Source: Favolaschia claudopus (lineage: Eukaryota; Basidiomycota; Agaricomycetes; Agaricales; Mycenaceae). From it: a stretch of DNA of 64,000 bases. Under the pieces are notes generated by a model that ran no database searches, was not told the DNA's origin, and worked only from the letters and a program-made list of their open reading frames with translations. Both the position numbers and the translations under genes were made by a program. This document shows positions 1 through 10,468 of this stretch, piece by piece; positions within the stretch are counted from its first letter, which is position 1, and each line of letters begins with the position of its first letter. The stretch is from positions 1,488,001 to 1,552,000 of the forward strand of contig JAWWNJ010000005.1 of the NCBI GenBank assembly GCA_037176885.1, read 5' to 3'.

Positions 1-418
1 GACTGTCACGTCACATCTGCGGTTGAACCTGGACCACCAGGTGCAAACGAGCCACGTCGCTATGGGGCTTCTATCATCGCATTATACTATCTGAGCCCAC
101 CGAATCCTCTCGAGCTCCTGTTCTTATCTCTTTGCTCGTATTTGAACAGAAAAGATCTGTGTTCCGACAAATCGAGGACGGCGCAAACTTTACCTCAGAC
201 CTGGGCCTCGGACTGGCTACGGTCTCTCGCACGGCAACACATTTTCTGAATATCCGAGAATCCCTCGGTAGCACAGAGCGAACTTGGACTATTTCTAATT
301 ACTATGATGCTTCGGCTCCTCCACTCTATGTCATATCGTCTTTGGCTTACAACTAGGGCTGCATCATTCGTCCACTAGAGGGAACAGCGACGTCGACACT
401 AGCGATAGGATCAGGCGG

Positions 419-670
419 TCATAGAATCTTACCGGTAAAGCAAGTGCCATCGTCATCCAAAATGCACCCAAGGCTCGTCTCTCCGCACGCGTTACAATAA
501 ACCGTCGTGTTTGATCCGCAATAGTTCACGCAGAGAGAATTCCCTGAGCAGCGACCAGGACATCCAGTCGGGGACGTGCATCCGCAGGTCTCGCGTTGGG
601 TAAGAGGATTGGCTGCCACGAGGGCAGTGGCAGACACGAGCATGAGTGAGATCAGGCGGAAGGAGTGCAT
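419..670 (-). CDS. Small secreted cysteine-rich protein
   Basis: The frame encodes about 83 residues. I start at the Met at 670 because it begins directly with a signal peptide (MHSFRLISLMLVSATALVAA, probable cleavage near residue 20). An in-frame Met further upstream would put 20 non-hydrophobic residues in front of it. The mature part is about 60 residues with ten cysteines in CxC, CxxxC and single spacings, typical of small secreted proteins of basidiomycetes that act outside the cell, often with several disulfides. A TATA box lies about 70 bp upstream. The last codons (Thr-Gly-Lys-Ile-Leu-stop) contain GTAAGA, a plausible splice donor, so the 3' end may continue in another exon. I do not recognise the family, and an effector-like role is only a guess. 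Confidence 0.6.
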   Translation of the reverse strand: MHSFRLISLMLVSATALVAANPLTQRETCGCTSPTGCPGRCSGNSLCVNYCGSNTTVYCNACGETSLGCILDDDGTCFTGKIL

Positions 671-738
671 TTCGTGAGTGGTCGCTGCAGTGCGGAGCTT
701 GTGGGTTACCAGGTTGGAACGGTGATACACTCTTGGGC

Positions 739-745
739 TTATATA
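739..745 (-). promoter_or_regulatory. TATA box of the cysteine-rich protein gene
   Basis: On the minus strand the sequence reads TATATAA, about 70 bp upstream of the ATG at 670. This is a normal spacing for a short fungal 5' UTR. Confidence 0.5.
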
Positions 746-1312
746 GTCCCTCTAGACGTGACGTGGGTACAATTCAGCCGGAGTCATCTCATAAGTACCT
801 CGGTCCTCATCTCCCCGCTGTCCGCCTACTTCCGCTGATCCCATTCATTCACAGTTACCAAACAATATCTCGGCGATTTTTTTCATTGGATATGAAAGCT
901 AACTCAAGCTTTCTGAGCAAAACAGCCAGAAAGCAGGTGCTCGAGTTGAACAGTGAGAAACAATTTCCGCTGTTCATACCGAGAAGGTAACAGGTGTCCC
1001 TCTATCGTTCCTGCGGATAGCCATCCCGCTACCCAAAGTAACGCGATGAAACATTTATGGCGCCTACCCGGAATCCGCCCTAACTCAAAAGAAGCTTAGC
1101 TTCGGTCGTCACTCGACTACGGATACTTCAGTACGCCTGCAACCGAGGAGGAGCCTATGAGCATGAGCAACAACTGTGCCTGCGATTTTCCTGAAGCCTC
1201 AAATGGACGTGAAATGTTCCCAAAAATTGGTGATGCCCTCTCTAAGGGCATAAGAAGGCCTCACTTTTATTCAAGACGCTGCGGCAAGAACTGAATCATA
1301 TGGCTGGAGTTA
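746..1312. other. Intergenic, no gene seen
   Basis: Open frames here are short, lack signal peptides, splice logic or recognisable domains, and are probably chance. Confidence 0.4.
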
Positions 1313-2180
1313 CTGGACAAAAGTAGCGTGAGCCTGCATGATCATGCATGACAGTGCGTGGTCATGCATGTGTGCCCATGGTCATGCATGAACTCGAATG
1401 TTCATGCATGATGGATGCATGATGGCCGATTTTGCCTGATCTCGAGCATGCAATGACCATGGATGAGATGTTGAGATTTTGTTACCTTAATATTCTACTA
1501 GCTTGCCATGCATGGTTGCTTCATCCATGGTCATTCATGGTCGTTCTGACGATTTTCAACTTCGGTATTTATTTGATCCGAAGCACTTTTCCATCAATTT
1601 TGATGTACAGATTTGGCAGAAAAGCAGCGCAGCGAACTATTTACTTCCCAGTGAACACTGTTCGTTGAAAATCATAGAGCTTGGTCTATAGCCTTGTTCT
1701 GTTTTATCCCTTCTGTATACCATAGGTAAATTGGCTCCGATTCATTGTGGACGGAGGTTACATAGGTCTAGGTGCCTACTACATTTGCATCGACTCTATG
1801 AGCATTGCTAGGGAGCATTTAAATTTTAGCCAGCTAGCGCTACTATACAGTCAGAATTTACACAATTTGAGAGTGCTGAGAGCTCAGACCACTATTAGTT
1901 CTCTGCAATTGAACTACAACTCGATAGATCAGCGGACCGCCGGAAGCCGAAGCTCTCCCCGAGAAGCCGAATAGACTGGAATTCTTCGGCATCAGGAATC
2001 ATGACCATTCCGTGGTCATGAATGGAAAAATTTGCTGGAAGAACTTCATTAAATTCATGCCCATTGGCCACTCATGCACGTTAATCGATGCCGGACAGGG
2101 CACCATGAATGACCATCGAGGTTCATGGATGATCATGCATGGGCATGGATGTCACGCGTGACCATCCCACTTTTGTCCAA
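1313..2180. mobile_element. Probable MITE with ATGCATG-rich ends (TA target)
   Basis: About 868 bp lie between imperfect inverted ends: CTGGACAAAAGT on the left and, as reverse complement, TTGGACAAAAGT on the right. Both abut TA, consistent with a TA target duplication as in Tc1/mariner-type elements. The inner flanks of both ends are packed with CATGCATG/ATCATGCATG and CCATGGTCAT variants (about 1338-1420, 1505-1545 and 2000-2150), giving long sub-terminal inverted similarity. No transposase is present, so it would be non-autonomous. The element family is inferred only from its ends. Confidence 0.55.
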
Positions 2181-2764
2181 TAAAGCCCGTCATAGAATCA
2201 GATCAGGCCAGATTGCAATTTTTGAAATGTAAACGCTTTTTCGCAAGTAGGCGCTCGATAGTACTGGCGTGCTGTGTATCACACATAAGCCGACGTTGAT
2301 CGTCTCACTGTACTCTCTCTACAGTAGAACAGACGCTCACACATCGTACCAGCGGTTGTGTTGTATGTCAATGTATGAACACCGCAAAGTGCGAAATCGT
2401 GGGAATGCATCACGTGATGCAAAGCCCTCTGCTTCTGACGGCCATGTTCAGAACTTGTCCTGTCTGTACAAGGCCCGAAAATGGCTGGCGATTGTTCAAG
2501 ACACCTCAAACTCGGTCGGCGGATATCTGACTCTCACAATCACTATTTATCTCTTTGTCTAATTTGGTTCATTGACATCGAGTCTCCGACTTTCAACGAA
2601 TTCGAACTTTCAACGTCTTGTCCAACGAAAATGTTACAATATGTACAAGTCCTTCATACTCTCCGACTTTTCACTAACGCCGATTTACAAAAAATGATGA
2701 AAAGACAAGACGCAGCATCAAAATCCCGTGCGTGCATTCATGTCGCTAGAATCATAATGTGTAT
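2181..2764. other. Intergenic, 3' flank of the hexokinase-like gene
   Basis: Only short frames on both strands with no recognisable domain. It should include the 3' UTR of the minus-strand hexokinase-like gene. Confidence 0.4.
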
Positions 2765-4603
2765 TTACGCCGCGTAGGAGTTCACACCCCACTTCGACAT
2801 GATGTTGGGAATTTGACCATGTGCCCCCTCCAACGCCGCGATCGCTCCTATGAGTTGGGTATTGAGCAAGGCAAGCTTGAGACAGTATACCGATCGCATT
2901 CACTGACCTCCAATAAAGCCGTTGCCTTGAACATGATGGAACTTGAGCTTGTGTTCAACATCGTTTCCTAAGATAGTTGCCACCGACTTCTTCAACCGTG
3001 CCTCGAACTGTGCCGAGCCGATGAAGAATCTGGCAAGAATTATCGGCTTTTCAAGCTTCGATCTGTATACGAGGTACGCACTCTCCGTCCACAGCAATGT
3101 TGATCATTTCGGCGTCGGTATCGTATCCCATGTGTGTGATGAGCGCGGCGATAGGGCAGCCAACCATTCGCCCGCTGCGCACCGCGACGATACCTGCGAT
3201 CTGCTGCACGATATCGGCATCCTCATTCGACACCTCGTTCGGCTCGTAGTCGAAGAGGTCGCAGATCCAGGTCTTCACGGTCGTGAGGTCAGGTGCGTCT
3301 TCGATCTTGAAGAGGTGAAAGGAGGCGAAGCTACCATGGCGCTTGAGTGCCTCTGTTGCCTTTCCGTTGAAAAGCAGCTGCTTGCTGACGAGTTCCAAAA
3401 GAATGAAACGGGAAATTTCGCCGAGGTAGAACCACGATGTGAGTTTCTGGAAGCGGTAGTGCTTGGGATTGGCGGATTCTTGGTCAACTTGTTGGTCGAA
3501 CGGTGTGGGGCGGAAGAGCGAAGTCTGATCGCAATACGGTGAGATTCAGTCCCGTACAATGCCCGTGACATGCACTTGCCTCGTTCAAGGCGCCCCACTC
3601 GGTGTTGATCATCATCTGGCTGCCTTTGAAGTTGGGAATCTTGCTGATTGACGCCCCATTTTCCATGTAGCTGCCGTTCGTCCCCGCACCGTAAACGGCC
3701 GCTGAAGACATCGAGCGTCATTTGATTTCGCTGTCAGTTTTCCTGGCCTTCGGATTGGATGAGAAACTCACACATCACACAGGACGTTTCCAAATATGAC
3801 TGGGCGAGCAAGACTGCGACAGTCTGAAGGACGCATTTTTATAACCTTCCTCCCAGGTGAACACAAACAGCAACTCACGTCGTTCACTATCGCTTCGCAC
3901 TTGACTTGAAGGCCACGCTGATCCATGGCATTCTGAAGGAGATCGACGACACACTCGCCGACCACGCCTTGTATGCTGAAGCCCTTCGACCACGCGAGAA
4001 GCTTGCCGTGCTGCATGTTGTCCTTTTGGAAAGCGAAGGGGAAAATGAAACCAAGAGGGAGAAGGGTATCCTTTAGATCTTTGTCCTCGACGTATTGCTG
4101 CACGCAGTTTGCGAGGAAGCCTATGGGAGATGTTAGCCGCTTTGCACTGGCAAAGAAGAATGATGAGACTCGCCGAAGAAGGCGGAGGCGTCCGAGGTCA
4201 TCATGTCCTTGGAGATGTCGAACATCTTGGGCTCTTGAGTGTAATGCCTACGACCTTCGAGATTGACCGCTGTGACAACACTGCGCCGACTGTGAGCAGC
4301 AGTCCTGACAGTCGAAAGGCGATACTGACACATGGTTCCAGCTAATCTCCAACGTTAGGGCTTTACCCGTCTCGTCGCCCGTTGGACTGTGGGTAACCCA
4401 CGAGGGCCTATACTTTCGTGAGGCAAACTTTTTAAGACGATTTCGTAGACAGCCCACCCCATTACGACAGGCTGCGAGGGGACCTGGAGGCCCTTCAAGT
4501 AAGCCTGCCCAAATCCTTGAGTGATTTTCACGAGATCAGCGTCCGACACAGCGAACATCTGCGCGATGCGGTCAAGCTCGTTCTTGGCGGGATCAGAGAC
4601 CAT
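2765..4603 (-). CDS. Hexokinase-like protein lacking the phosphate-loop motif
   Basis: My nine-exon model is 4466-4603, 4367-4412, 4174-4269, 3879-4120, 3772-3823, 3580-3701, 3082-3524, 2908-3029 and 2765-2847, which sums to 448 codons. The N-terminus (MVSDPAKNELDRIAQMF) is the hexokinase helix. Exon 4 has LPLGF and WSKGF (glucose loop) and ends at the catalytic Asp motif VND, continued as TVAVLLAQSYLE in exon 5. Exon 6 has GAGTNGSYME and INTEWGA, exon 7 YLGEISRF, and exons 8-9 GNGFIGGAIAALEG. The LDLGGTNLRV phosphate motif expected near residue 60 is absent in all three frames. The intron I place there (4270-4366, 97 nt) is the least certain. Introns 3 and 6 use GC donors. At 447 aa it is short for a hexokinase (about 480-500). 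It may be a non-catalytic, regulatory hexokinase-like protein, as known for atypical ascomycete paralogues, or a decaying gene. Confidence 0.8.
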
Positions 4604-4676
4604 TGTTGATAGTGTATGAGGTCGAACGCAATAAGGCAAGTCACTCGTTTTGTATTCGACTCAGATTCTAGCTCAT

Positions 4677-4684
4677 CTTTTATA
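4677..4684 (-). promoter_or_regulatory. TATA box of the hexokinase-like gene
   Basis: TATAAAAG on the minus strand, about 75 bp upstream of the ATG at 4603. Confidence 0.5.
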
Positions 4685-5660
4685 GGTATGAATATCCCCA
4701 TTCTTGTTGTGTTGAATTAATCGATGCTGAATACTGGTGTTGAACGGCAGACAGATATCTGGCATACTGAATCTTCACTCCTCAATCGCTACACGCTCTG
4801 GGATGCCGATTGCAAATATTAGTGAATTGCCCGGCGCTTTTCTTTGGCACATTGAATAGTCAGGTGGACCCCGGTGCTACGCTTTCTCCGGACACTTCTA
4901 CCCATGTCACAACTATTCTTTAGGCTGCAAATGGCACCGGTTTTTTTGTTACAGATTACTTTCGTTCCATGTAAGAACTCAAATCATTGAACACTTTGAC
5001 AGATCTGACACTGCTTAGATTTCAGATAAGCCCTGGCGCTACACATCGCCGGATAGTCTGTGGCATGCTGCGGAAAGTATTCTTCTTCTTGGTTTTCCCC
5101 AGACGCGTGCGTGGTTGTCACCTATCTTTCTCTATCGCCATTCAAGCTGTCCCTCATCGTAACACTCTGGGTTTTTTATCTTCGCCACGGCTGGGCAGGG
5201 ACTTGCTATTGTTCACCCGGTTGAGTTGTCTTACCGTCTTTCCGGTACTTCACCAATTTAGAACTTTAACTTTCTAGAGTCTCAGTCGACACGGCAAGAC
5301 CCCTTCCTTCGGTTCTGCATCATTTCGGTTTATGTCGCAGCGCTTCCGGTGATATATCTTCTCCGTATCTGCGATGATATGACTATCTCAAGACTCAACT
5401 CCACAAAATTCAGGATGAAGCCGCAGCGGCATTCAGCAGGAACAACAGGACGAATGTCAAGGTATTGAATGTAGAAGCCTGAAAGAGGATGGCTCCGTGG
5501 CGTTTGACTTTGAGGGTGGTTTTAACAATAACCAAGACAGTCGCAATGTTGCGATTGAACACTGGCAGTGAAGAAGCTGAGTGTCACAGTATTGAGTTCT
5601 TTTGTATGTTGCGCTCCCTGATACTTCATTGATACCCATAAATTGGTGCGGCAAACCGGC
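4685..5660. other. Intergenic, no gene seen
   Basis: About 1 kb between two divergently oriented TATA boxes (4677-4684 minus and 5672-5678 plus). It probably acts as upstream DNA for both sides. The longest frame (4987-5277, +) has no recognisable domain. Confidence 0.4.
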
Positions 5661-5671
5661 ACCGGGATGCG

Positions 5672-5678
5672 TATAAAG
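5672..5678 (+). promoter_or_regulatory. TATA box of a possible micro-gene
   Basis: TATAAAG is followed by a CT-rich stretch with CTCAACC and TTCAACC near 5700-5758 and then an ATG at 5765, which looks like a fungal core promoter and leader. Confidence 0.4.
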
Positions 5679-5764
5679 ATTCCCTCAACGGGTCGCAGCT
5701 CTTCACAGTGAACTCTTTACTGCCCTCAACCTTCTCACCGCTCACTGCCTTTCAACCTTTGACA

Positions 5765-5986
5765 ATGGCCGTCGAAATCGATGTCAATAGCGTGTAAGCT
5801 GCGCCTGCTTCCATGAAGCATAACGATACTTGAGGCTGACTTTAACCGTAGCCCAGTTGACGAATGCGAGTATGTCTACAACTGGTCTGCGTTCAATTTC
5901 TTTCGATTGTTCGCGTCCATAATTCTGATACCGATGTAAAATCTAGGCAGTGGCGCTGCTGGATGAAGGTCTGCACTCCTCGCTGA
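5765..5986 (+). CDS. Possible three-exon micro-gene (about 28 aa)
   Basis: Behind a good TATA box and leader, ATG at 5765 opens MAVEIDVNSV. A donor GTAAGC follows, an acceptor CCGTAG about 50 nt later, a short exon PVDECE, a donor GTATGT and an acceptor ATCTAG. A last exon reads QWRCWMKVCTPR and a stop. Using the next AG (GCAG) instead gives only a DGAAG ending. There is no signal peptide, CAAX box or known peptide family. It could be a peptide gene, a uORF-bearing RNA or chance, and the evidence is the promoter plus ordered splice signals only. Confidence 0.25.
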
Positions 5987-6960
5987 GAAGGGCCAGTGTT
6001 GACGGTGGGTTTCTGTTGAACCAGTCAAGTCTTCTTTCGTCGCTCAAATGTCAATTCAGGGTCTTGGGCATACTATGGCTATCGAATGCGTAGACTTCAG
6101 CAGATTGATATCTCGTTTCCGCCTACTGTTCATTGTCACTCCCAGGATCATTAGAACGTGTTTTTCCCGCTTAACTCATCTTTTTGCACCGTGATCATCA
6201 GCTGTGGTGTTTTCGTTGAACTCCGGAATGGGACATAGGAAGACTTGTGACGCGGAAACTGACTCCAGCATGCAAGTGAATCGTGATTATCATTTTAGAG
6301 AGACCAATTATGAGTCAGATTATTCAGACCAAATTCAGACTGTGTGGTTGTCACTGAATACTGAGGGCTGTGTAGCATACATAAGGTTGAACGTTGATCT
6401 CACTATATTTTCTTTCGAACAGACGATCACACAGGTCCTTGTATCTGTGGTTGTCTTTTATGTGTCTTTTATATACTTACGTAATGATCGAAATTGAACA
6501 TACCCGAGATGCCCGATGGCGGCTCACTTTTAGATATTCCGTGCGATATAATACAACTCCAAACTAAAAAAGGTACCACCAGCACACTACTCCCGAACCT
6601 GATCCATAATTCGCACCATTGTTGACAATCATAACCACGTGAGTGTCGACGGTCGTTCCGAATCCCCCAGCCTGTCCTCTGCCTATTTTAGAGACAGCTA
6701 TATATAATGTGGCTGTTGAATCTGATTGTCGGGACTGGGAAAGACAGAAGCCGTACTGCTTCGAGTCAAACCTCGAACTCGCTACAGAGATCTCGCTATT
6801 TCGCCTATTTTTATTTTCAGAGTCTCAGACGCTACAATGAGGCTTAACGCGTCAAAAACGACCGTGACAATGAATATGTTGTCCGCTCCGCTCCGTCTCG
6901 CGTCCAAGAATCAGCCTCGACTCGCACGGGAGGAAACACGGGCACCCGCACATTGCAGCC
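5987..6960. other. Intergenic, no gene seen
   Basis: Short overlapping frames only. It contains the upstream region of the secreted cupin-like gene starting at 7007. Confidence 0.4.
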
Positions 6961-6963
6961 GAA

Positions 6964-6971
6964 ATATAAAA
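6964..6971 (+). promoter_or_regulatory. TATA-like box of the disrupted secreted gene
   Basis: TATAAAAA lies about 40 bp upstream of the ATG at 7007 and is followed by a CT-rich leader, so the promoter of the disrupted gene still looks intact. Confidence 0.45.
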
Positions 6972-7066
6972 AAAGGGCTCCTCTTCCAAGCTCTTTCCTC
7001 CGCCCCATGCTGTTCCCCATTTTCCTTCTCAGTTTCTCGGCTCTGGCTGTTGGTGGTGGATCTAAC

Positions 7067-7488
7067 TAGGCCCCCGGTCACTACCGACTATGTCGGTCCG
7101 ATTTAGAGTAAATCTGAGCTCGAAAATCGCAATTTTCGGTCCCAAAGTTAGAGTAAATCTGGGTCCAACCGACGAAATTCCGTCCGAGATAGAGTAAATC
7201 TGAGGGCCGAATCCCGCCTCACCTGGCTCGGGAAGGGTGGCCAGAATTTTCTTCAAAGTTGTTGTTGACCCAATTCGAGCATAGAATCAGGCCTAGATGG
7301 CCAGAAACTAGCGAAAACAAGCTTATAGAACGAAATGGGGACAAAATCAGCAAAAATAGCCGAAAATTCGAATATTTTGTGATTTTTCGGTCCATGATAG
7401 AGTAAATCTGAGGTCAAACGGCCAATTTTCGTAGAGTAAATCTGCCCAAATCGGCGGACCGACCTAATAGGTAGTGGCCGGGGGCCTA
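7067..7488. mobile_element. 422-bp MITE with about 34-bp inverted ends, 6-bp target duplication
   Basis: Both ends begin TAGGCCCCCGG and stay similar for about 34 bp (left TCACTACC, right CCACTACC, then GTCGGTCCG). The element is flanked by TCTAAC on both sides (7061-7066 and 7489-7494). Inside are five direct copies of AGAGTAAATCTG, starting near 7105, 7150, 7190, 7400 and 7432. There is no coding capacity. The superfamily is not clear from a 6-bp duplication. Confidence 0.8.
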
Positions 7489-7655
7489 TCTAACTCGAAA
7501 AAAAACGGCGGTGGTGATAGCAATGACGATAACGGGAGTCTCCTCGTCAACGCCATAATTTCAAAGGACAACATCTCTATGGCACAATGCTGGAAGATCG
7601 AACCTGGGTTTCAGTTGTCGAATGTCGTGCGTGTGACATACATTTTTGTCATACT

Positions 7656-7935
7656 TGTAGTGAAATATGGGGGAAAGTTGTCTATGTGTATATTGAGGTA
7701 GAATACAGGGCTGTATTTATACTGTAGGTGAACAATGAACCAAATATATATAAGCTGAAGTTGGAGAACAATGGTTGAATCTCCGTAGTAAAGCGTACAG
7801 GTTCGTACAGCTTCAAGGCTATGTATCTCCTCAGCGACAGTGAATCCAGGTCGATCCAGACCGTATCTACGTATCCGTAGTTGAGTCTTGACGGGCTGGA
7901 CTTGTTTCCTCCCAAATCTCTCTCATATCTCGACA
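7656..7935 (-). repeat. 3' LTR of the Copia element
   Basis: 280 bp, TG...CA, matching 10469-10748. On the minus strand it is preceded by the polypurine tract, making it the 3' LTR. Confidence 0.9.
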
Positions 7936-7944
7936 CTCCCCCTC
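7936..7944 (-). other. Polypurine tract of the Copia element
   Basis: GAGGGGGAG on the minus strand directly abuts the 3' LTR, the expected position for the plus-strand priming site. Confidence 0.7.
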
Positions 7945-9539
7945 AGACCGGCAAGACCTCAAGTTTCTTGACATTTCTTTGTGGTTGGGCCTCGCGAATG
8001 GGTTGGCGAAGATGTCGATGATGTGGCTTGTTGTAGTGCAAGAAAACTGCACGCGGTTTTCGGTAGGGTCGTGGTACGAGTTAGAGTGTGATTGTTCCGG
8101 CGATCCGATCACGGGAATCTCGCAATGATCCGCTTCATCTTCTCTTCCTTCCTCGTCCTCCGCTCCTCTACGTTATTCGCCTTCTCGTTTTTCTCGACGG
8201 GGCTGGTGTCCAACTTTGATTGCAGTCTACCCTCCTCGCCTTTACTCGTTCTTCAAGCTCTCGACTCCCTTATTGGTTTGGATTACGACAGTCTTCGGGC
8301 GGTGACGGTTGGGTGACGGTGGAGGCTGGCGTCGATTCGAGAACAGCATTGGGTGTAACGGCGTCTCAATCCTCTGAATGTTCGCTCGTACGTCTTCTTC
8401 TCTCGGTATATCTAGTTTCTCTCTCTCATCATATCCTCCACTCAAAACTCTTGACTGACTCGATCGCTTCTGTGTAGATTCTTGACGCGTCGGTCGTCTT
8501 TGGAAATCTCTTCATGGATATGAACTCTCCTCGCTCCCCCTCGTCCTCCTGCCTTGCTGAAGTCTGTTTCGATCTCGCAGCTGGGTCATTGAGCTTGCGA
8601 AAGATTTTGCTGGACAGTGGATCGAAATTTAATGGGGTGGAACAAGGTACAAGGTGAGTATTCCATGTCGTTTGGTGGTTCATCGATGTAGAGGGTTGCC
8701 ATTGGAGGCTTGCTCGTGCTGCGATTTCGTCTAAAGCGGTGGCTATCGCGACTTGGTCTGCGTTTGCGGTCGCAACTCAGCGGTCGGTGCCTCCTGCTTC
8801 GATCAAATCTGCACTGTGGCCGCCTCTCCTGGTGCCATCGTCTGGATGAATGCGGAATCGGGGTTTGCAGCATTGCGGGAGATTGCTGCTCGGTATTCCC
8901 GGCTCCCCCTCGAGCTGCACATCGACCGGGGACCAGGTACTCGGCGCTTTCCTATACGACTGTGTCTGTATGGTTCCGAATCCCACAAATATAATTTTTT
9001 CCTCCGCATTCTCGTCATTCCCTCTCAGATTCGACGGCTCGTTCATTGGACTGCTTGGTGTTTGCGTCCATGTCTTCAACTGCATATCTCGTGGAGTGTC
9101 CATCGGCCCATGACTTCGGAAATTCATCGTAAACTCGACGATTGACTCCCAGGAAACTGCCAGTCATTCTTGTGCTATCACGGGTTGTGTGGGCAAGTTC
9201 TAGGATCGTCCCGACGACTCCCTCGCTTGCTCCATCTACTCCGTGTGATGCGTTGTTTGTTGCTCGCCTCTACGATGGCGGCGTGCGCTCTCCTCGCGCG
9301 ATCATTATCTGTACATGCTTTTGAGCTCGCTTGGCTGATGATTACAGACATTGTGTCTTGCTTCCCATTGCTCCCGCTCGACAATCGCTCCGACACACAT
9401 TCTCTTGTGCGCGCAACTCGGTGCTGACGGGATGTCGAGTCGTGCGTCTCATAGCATATTAATCCATTCTCGGGTGTCCATCATAAAAAAAAATCCAGTG
9501 GTCGTTTCGTCCGGTATTGAAGGGTTAAGAATTGGCTTT

Positions 9540-10388
9540 TCAGTAAGAGAAGAATTCCTTCTCGACATCGTCTGCCCAATTTATTTTTTCCTCCTCCTTT
9601 TTATTGCTCGGACCCTCTCCTTCTTTTCCTCCACCTTTTGACCAGCAATCGGCGGCGATGTGACCCTTTTTATGGCAATTGTAACATTCAATCTTCTTCT
9701 TTCCTTCTCCCTTCGTCTGTCCTGCTCGCCCGTACATTGCAGAATTCCCATCACCAGTTTTCTCAAGTCGTCGACGATTCTCTTCAAGTACTAACGAGAT
9801 GAACGTATGTGACGATATGGCGGGGGTGTTGCTTGATGCGCCTAGGTATGCGGACGTGAAGTTGTCCCATGATTCGGGAAGCGAACTGATGATGAGCAAT
9901 AGGAAGTCTTCGTCCGTGACAACATTGCCCATGATCGCAAGCTCCTCCTGGATCCGTCTCAACTCCGTTATGTGCGCCGCAATATCCGTTGCGTCATCAG
10001 CAATTGTGCGGTACAGTCGGCGACGTAGCGACAATATTCCTAATTTTCCACTCTTCTCCTTCACCTGCTTTAGCTGCGACCACATCTCGGCTGCTGTCTT
10101 TGCGCCCGCGATATGCACCATCTGCGAGTCGCTCAATGTGAGCTCGATCTGTGTCTGTGCCCTCCCGTCTAACTCTTCCCAGCGCTCTATCTGCTTCCGC
10201 TCGTCGTTCAATGGGTTCTCGGCATCGGCGGCGACGGGTTTGGTGGTGGTCCCTTCAACAACTTTCAAGAGGCTGCGCTCGCGCATGATAGCCATGATGC
10301 GGCGCTTCCACGGTACCCAGTTTGCGTCGTTTAGCTGCTCGATCCGGAACAACAACGGCGGTGTAGCGTCGGCGGTGGTGGTTGACAT
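9540..10388 (-). CDS. gag: Copia Gag polyprotein (UBN2-type) with CCHC zinc knuckle
   Basis: The 282-aa frame is intact. The N-terminal part has the Trp-rich start typical of Copia Gag (FRIEQLNDANWVPWKRRI). The middle has the UBN2-like helices (AAEMWSQL; LPESWDNF around residue 170). Near residue 238 is a zinc knuckle CYNCHKKGHIAADCW (C-x2-C-x4-H-x4-C), followed by a charged, Lys/Glu-rich tail. Gag packages the element RNA in virus-like particles. The frame ends without continuing into Pol, which agrees with the internal deletion of this element. The 203-aa frame on the opposite strand is its shadow. Confidence 0.9.
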   Translation of the reverse strand: MSTTTADATPPLLFRIEQLNDANWVPWKRRIMAIMRERSLLKVVEGTTTKPVAADAENPLNDERKQIERWEELDGRAQTQIELTLSDSQMVHIAGAKTAAEMWSQLKQVKEKSGKLGILSLRRRLYRTIADDATDIAAHITELRRIQEELAIMGNVVTDEDFLLLIISSLPESWDNFTSAYLGASSNTPAISSHTFISLVLEENRRRLEKTGDGNSAMYGRAGQTKGEGKKKIECYNCHKKGHIAADCWSKGGGKEGEGPSNKKEEEKINWADDVEKEFFSY

Positions 10389-10468
10389 TGTTGCAGTGTG
10401 TAAGAGATAGATTTGGTTATTGCGATTTGATTTTAAAGTTTAGATGGTAAGGCGGGGGGCCCAAAACC

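Noticed and set aside
9799..10410. 203-codon plus-strand frame
   Set aside because: It is the antisense shadow of the Copia gag gene.
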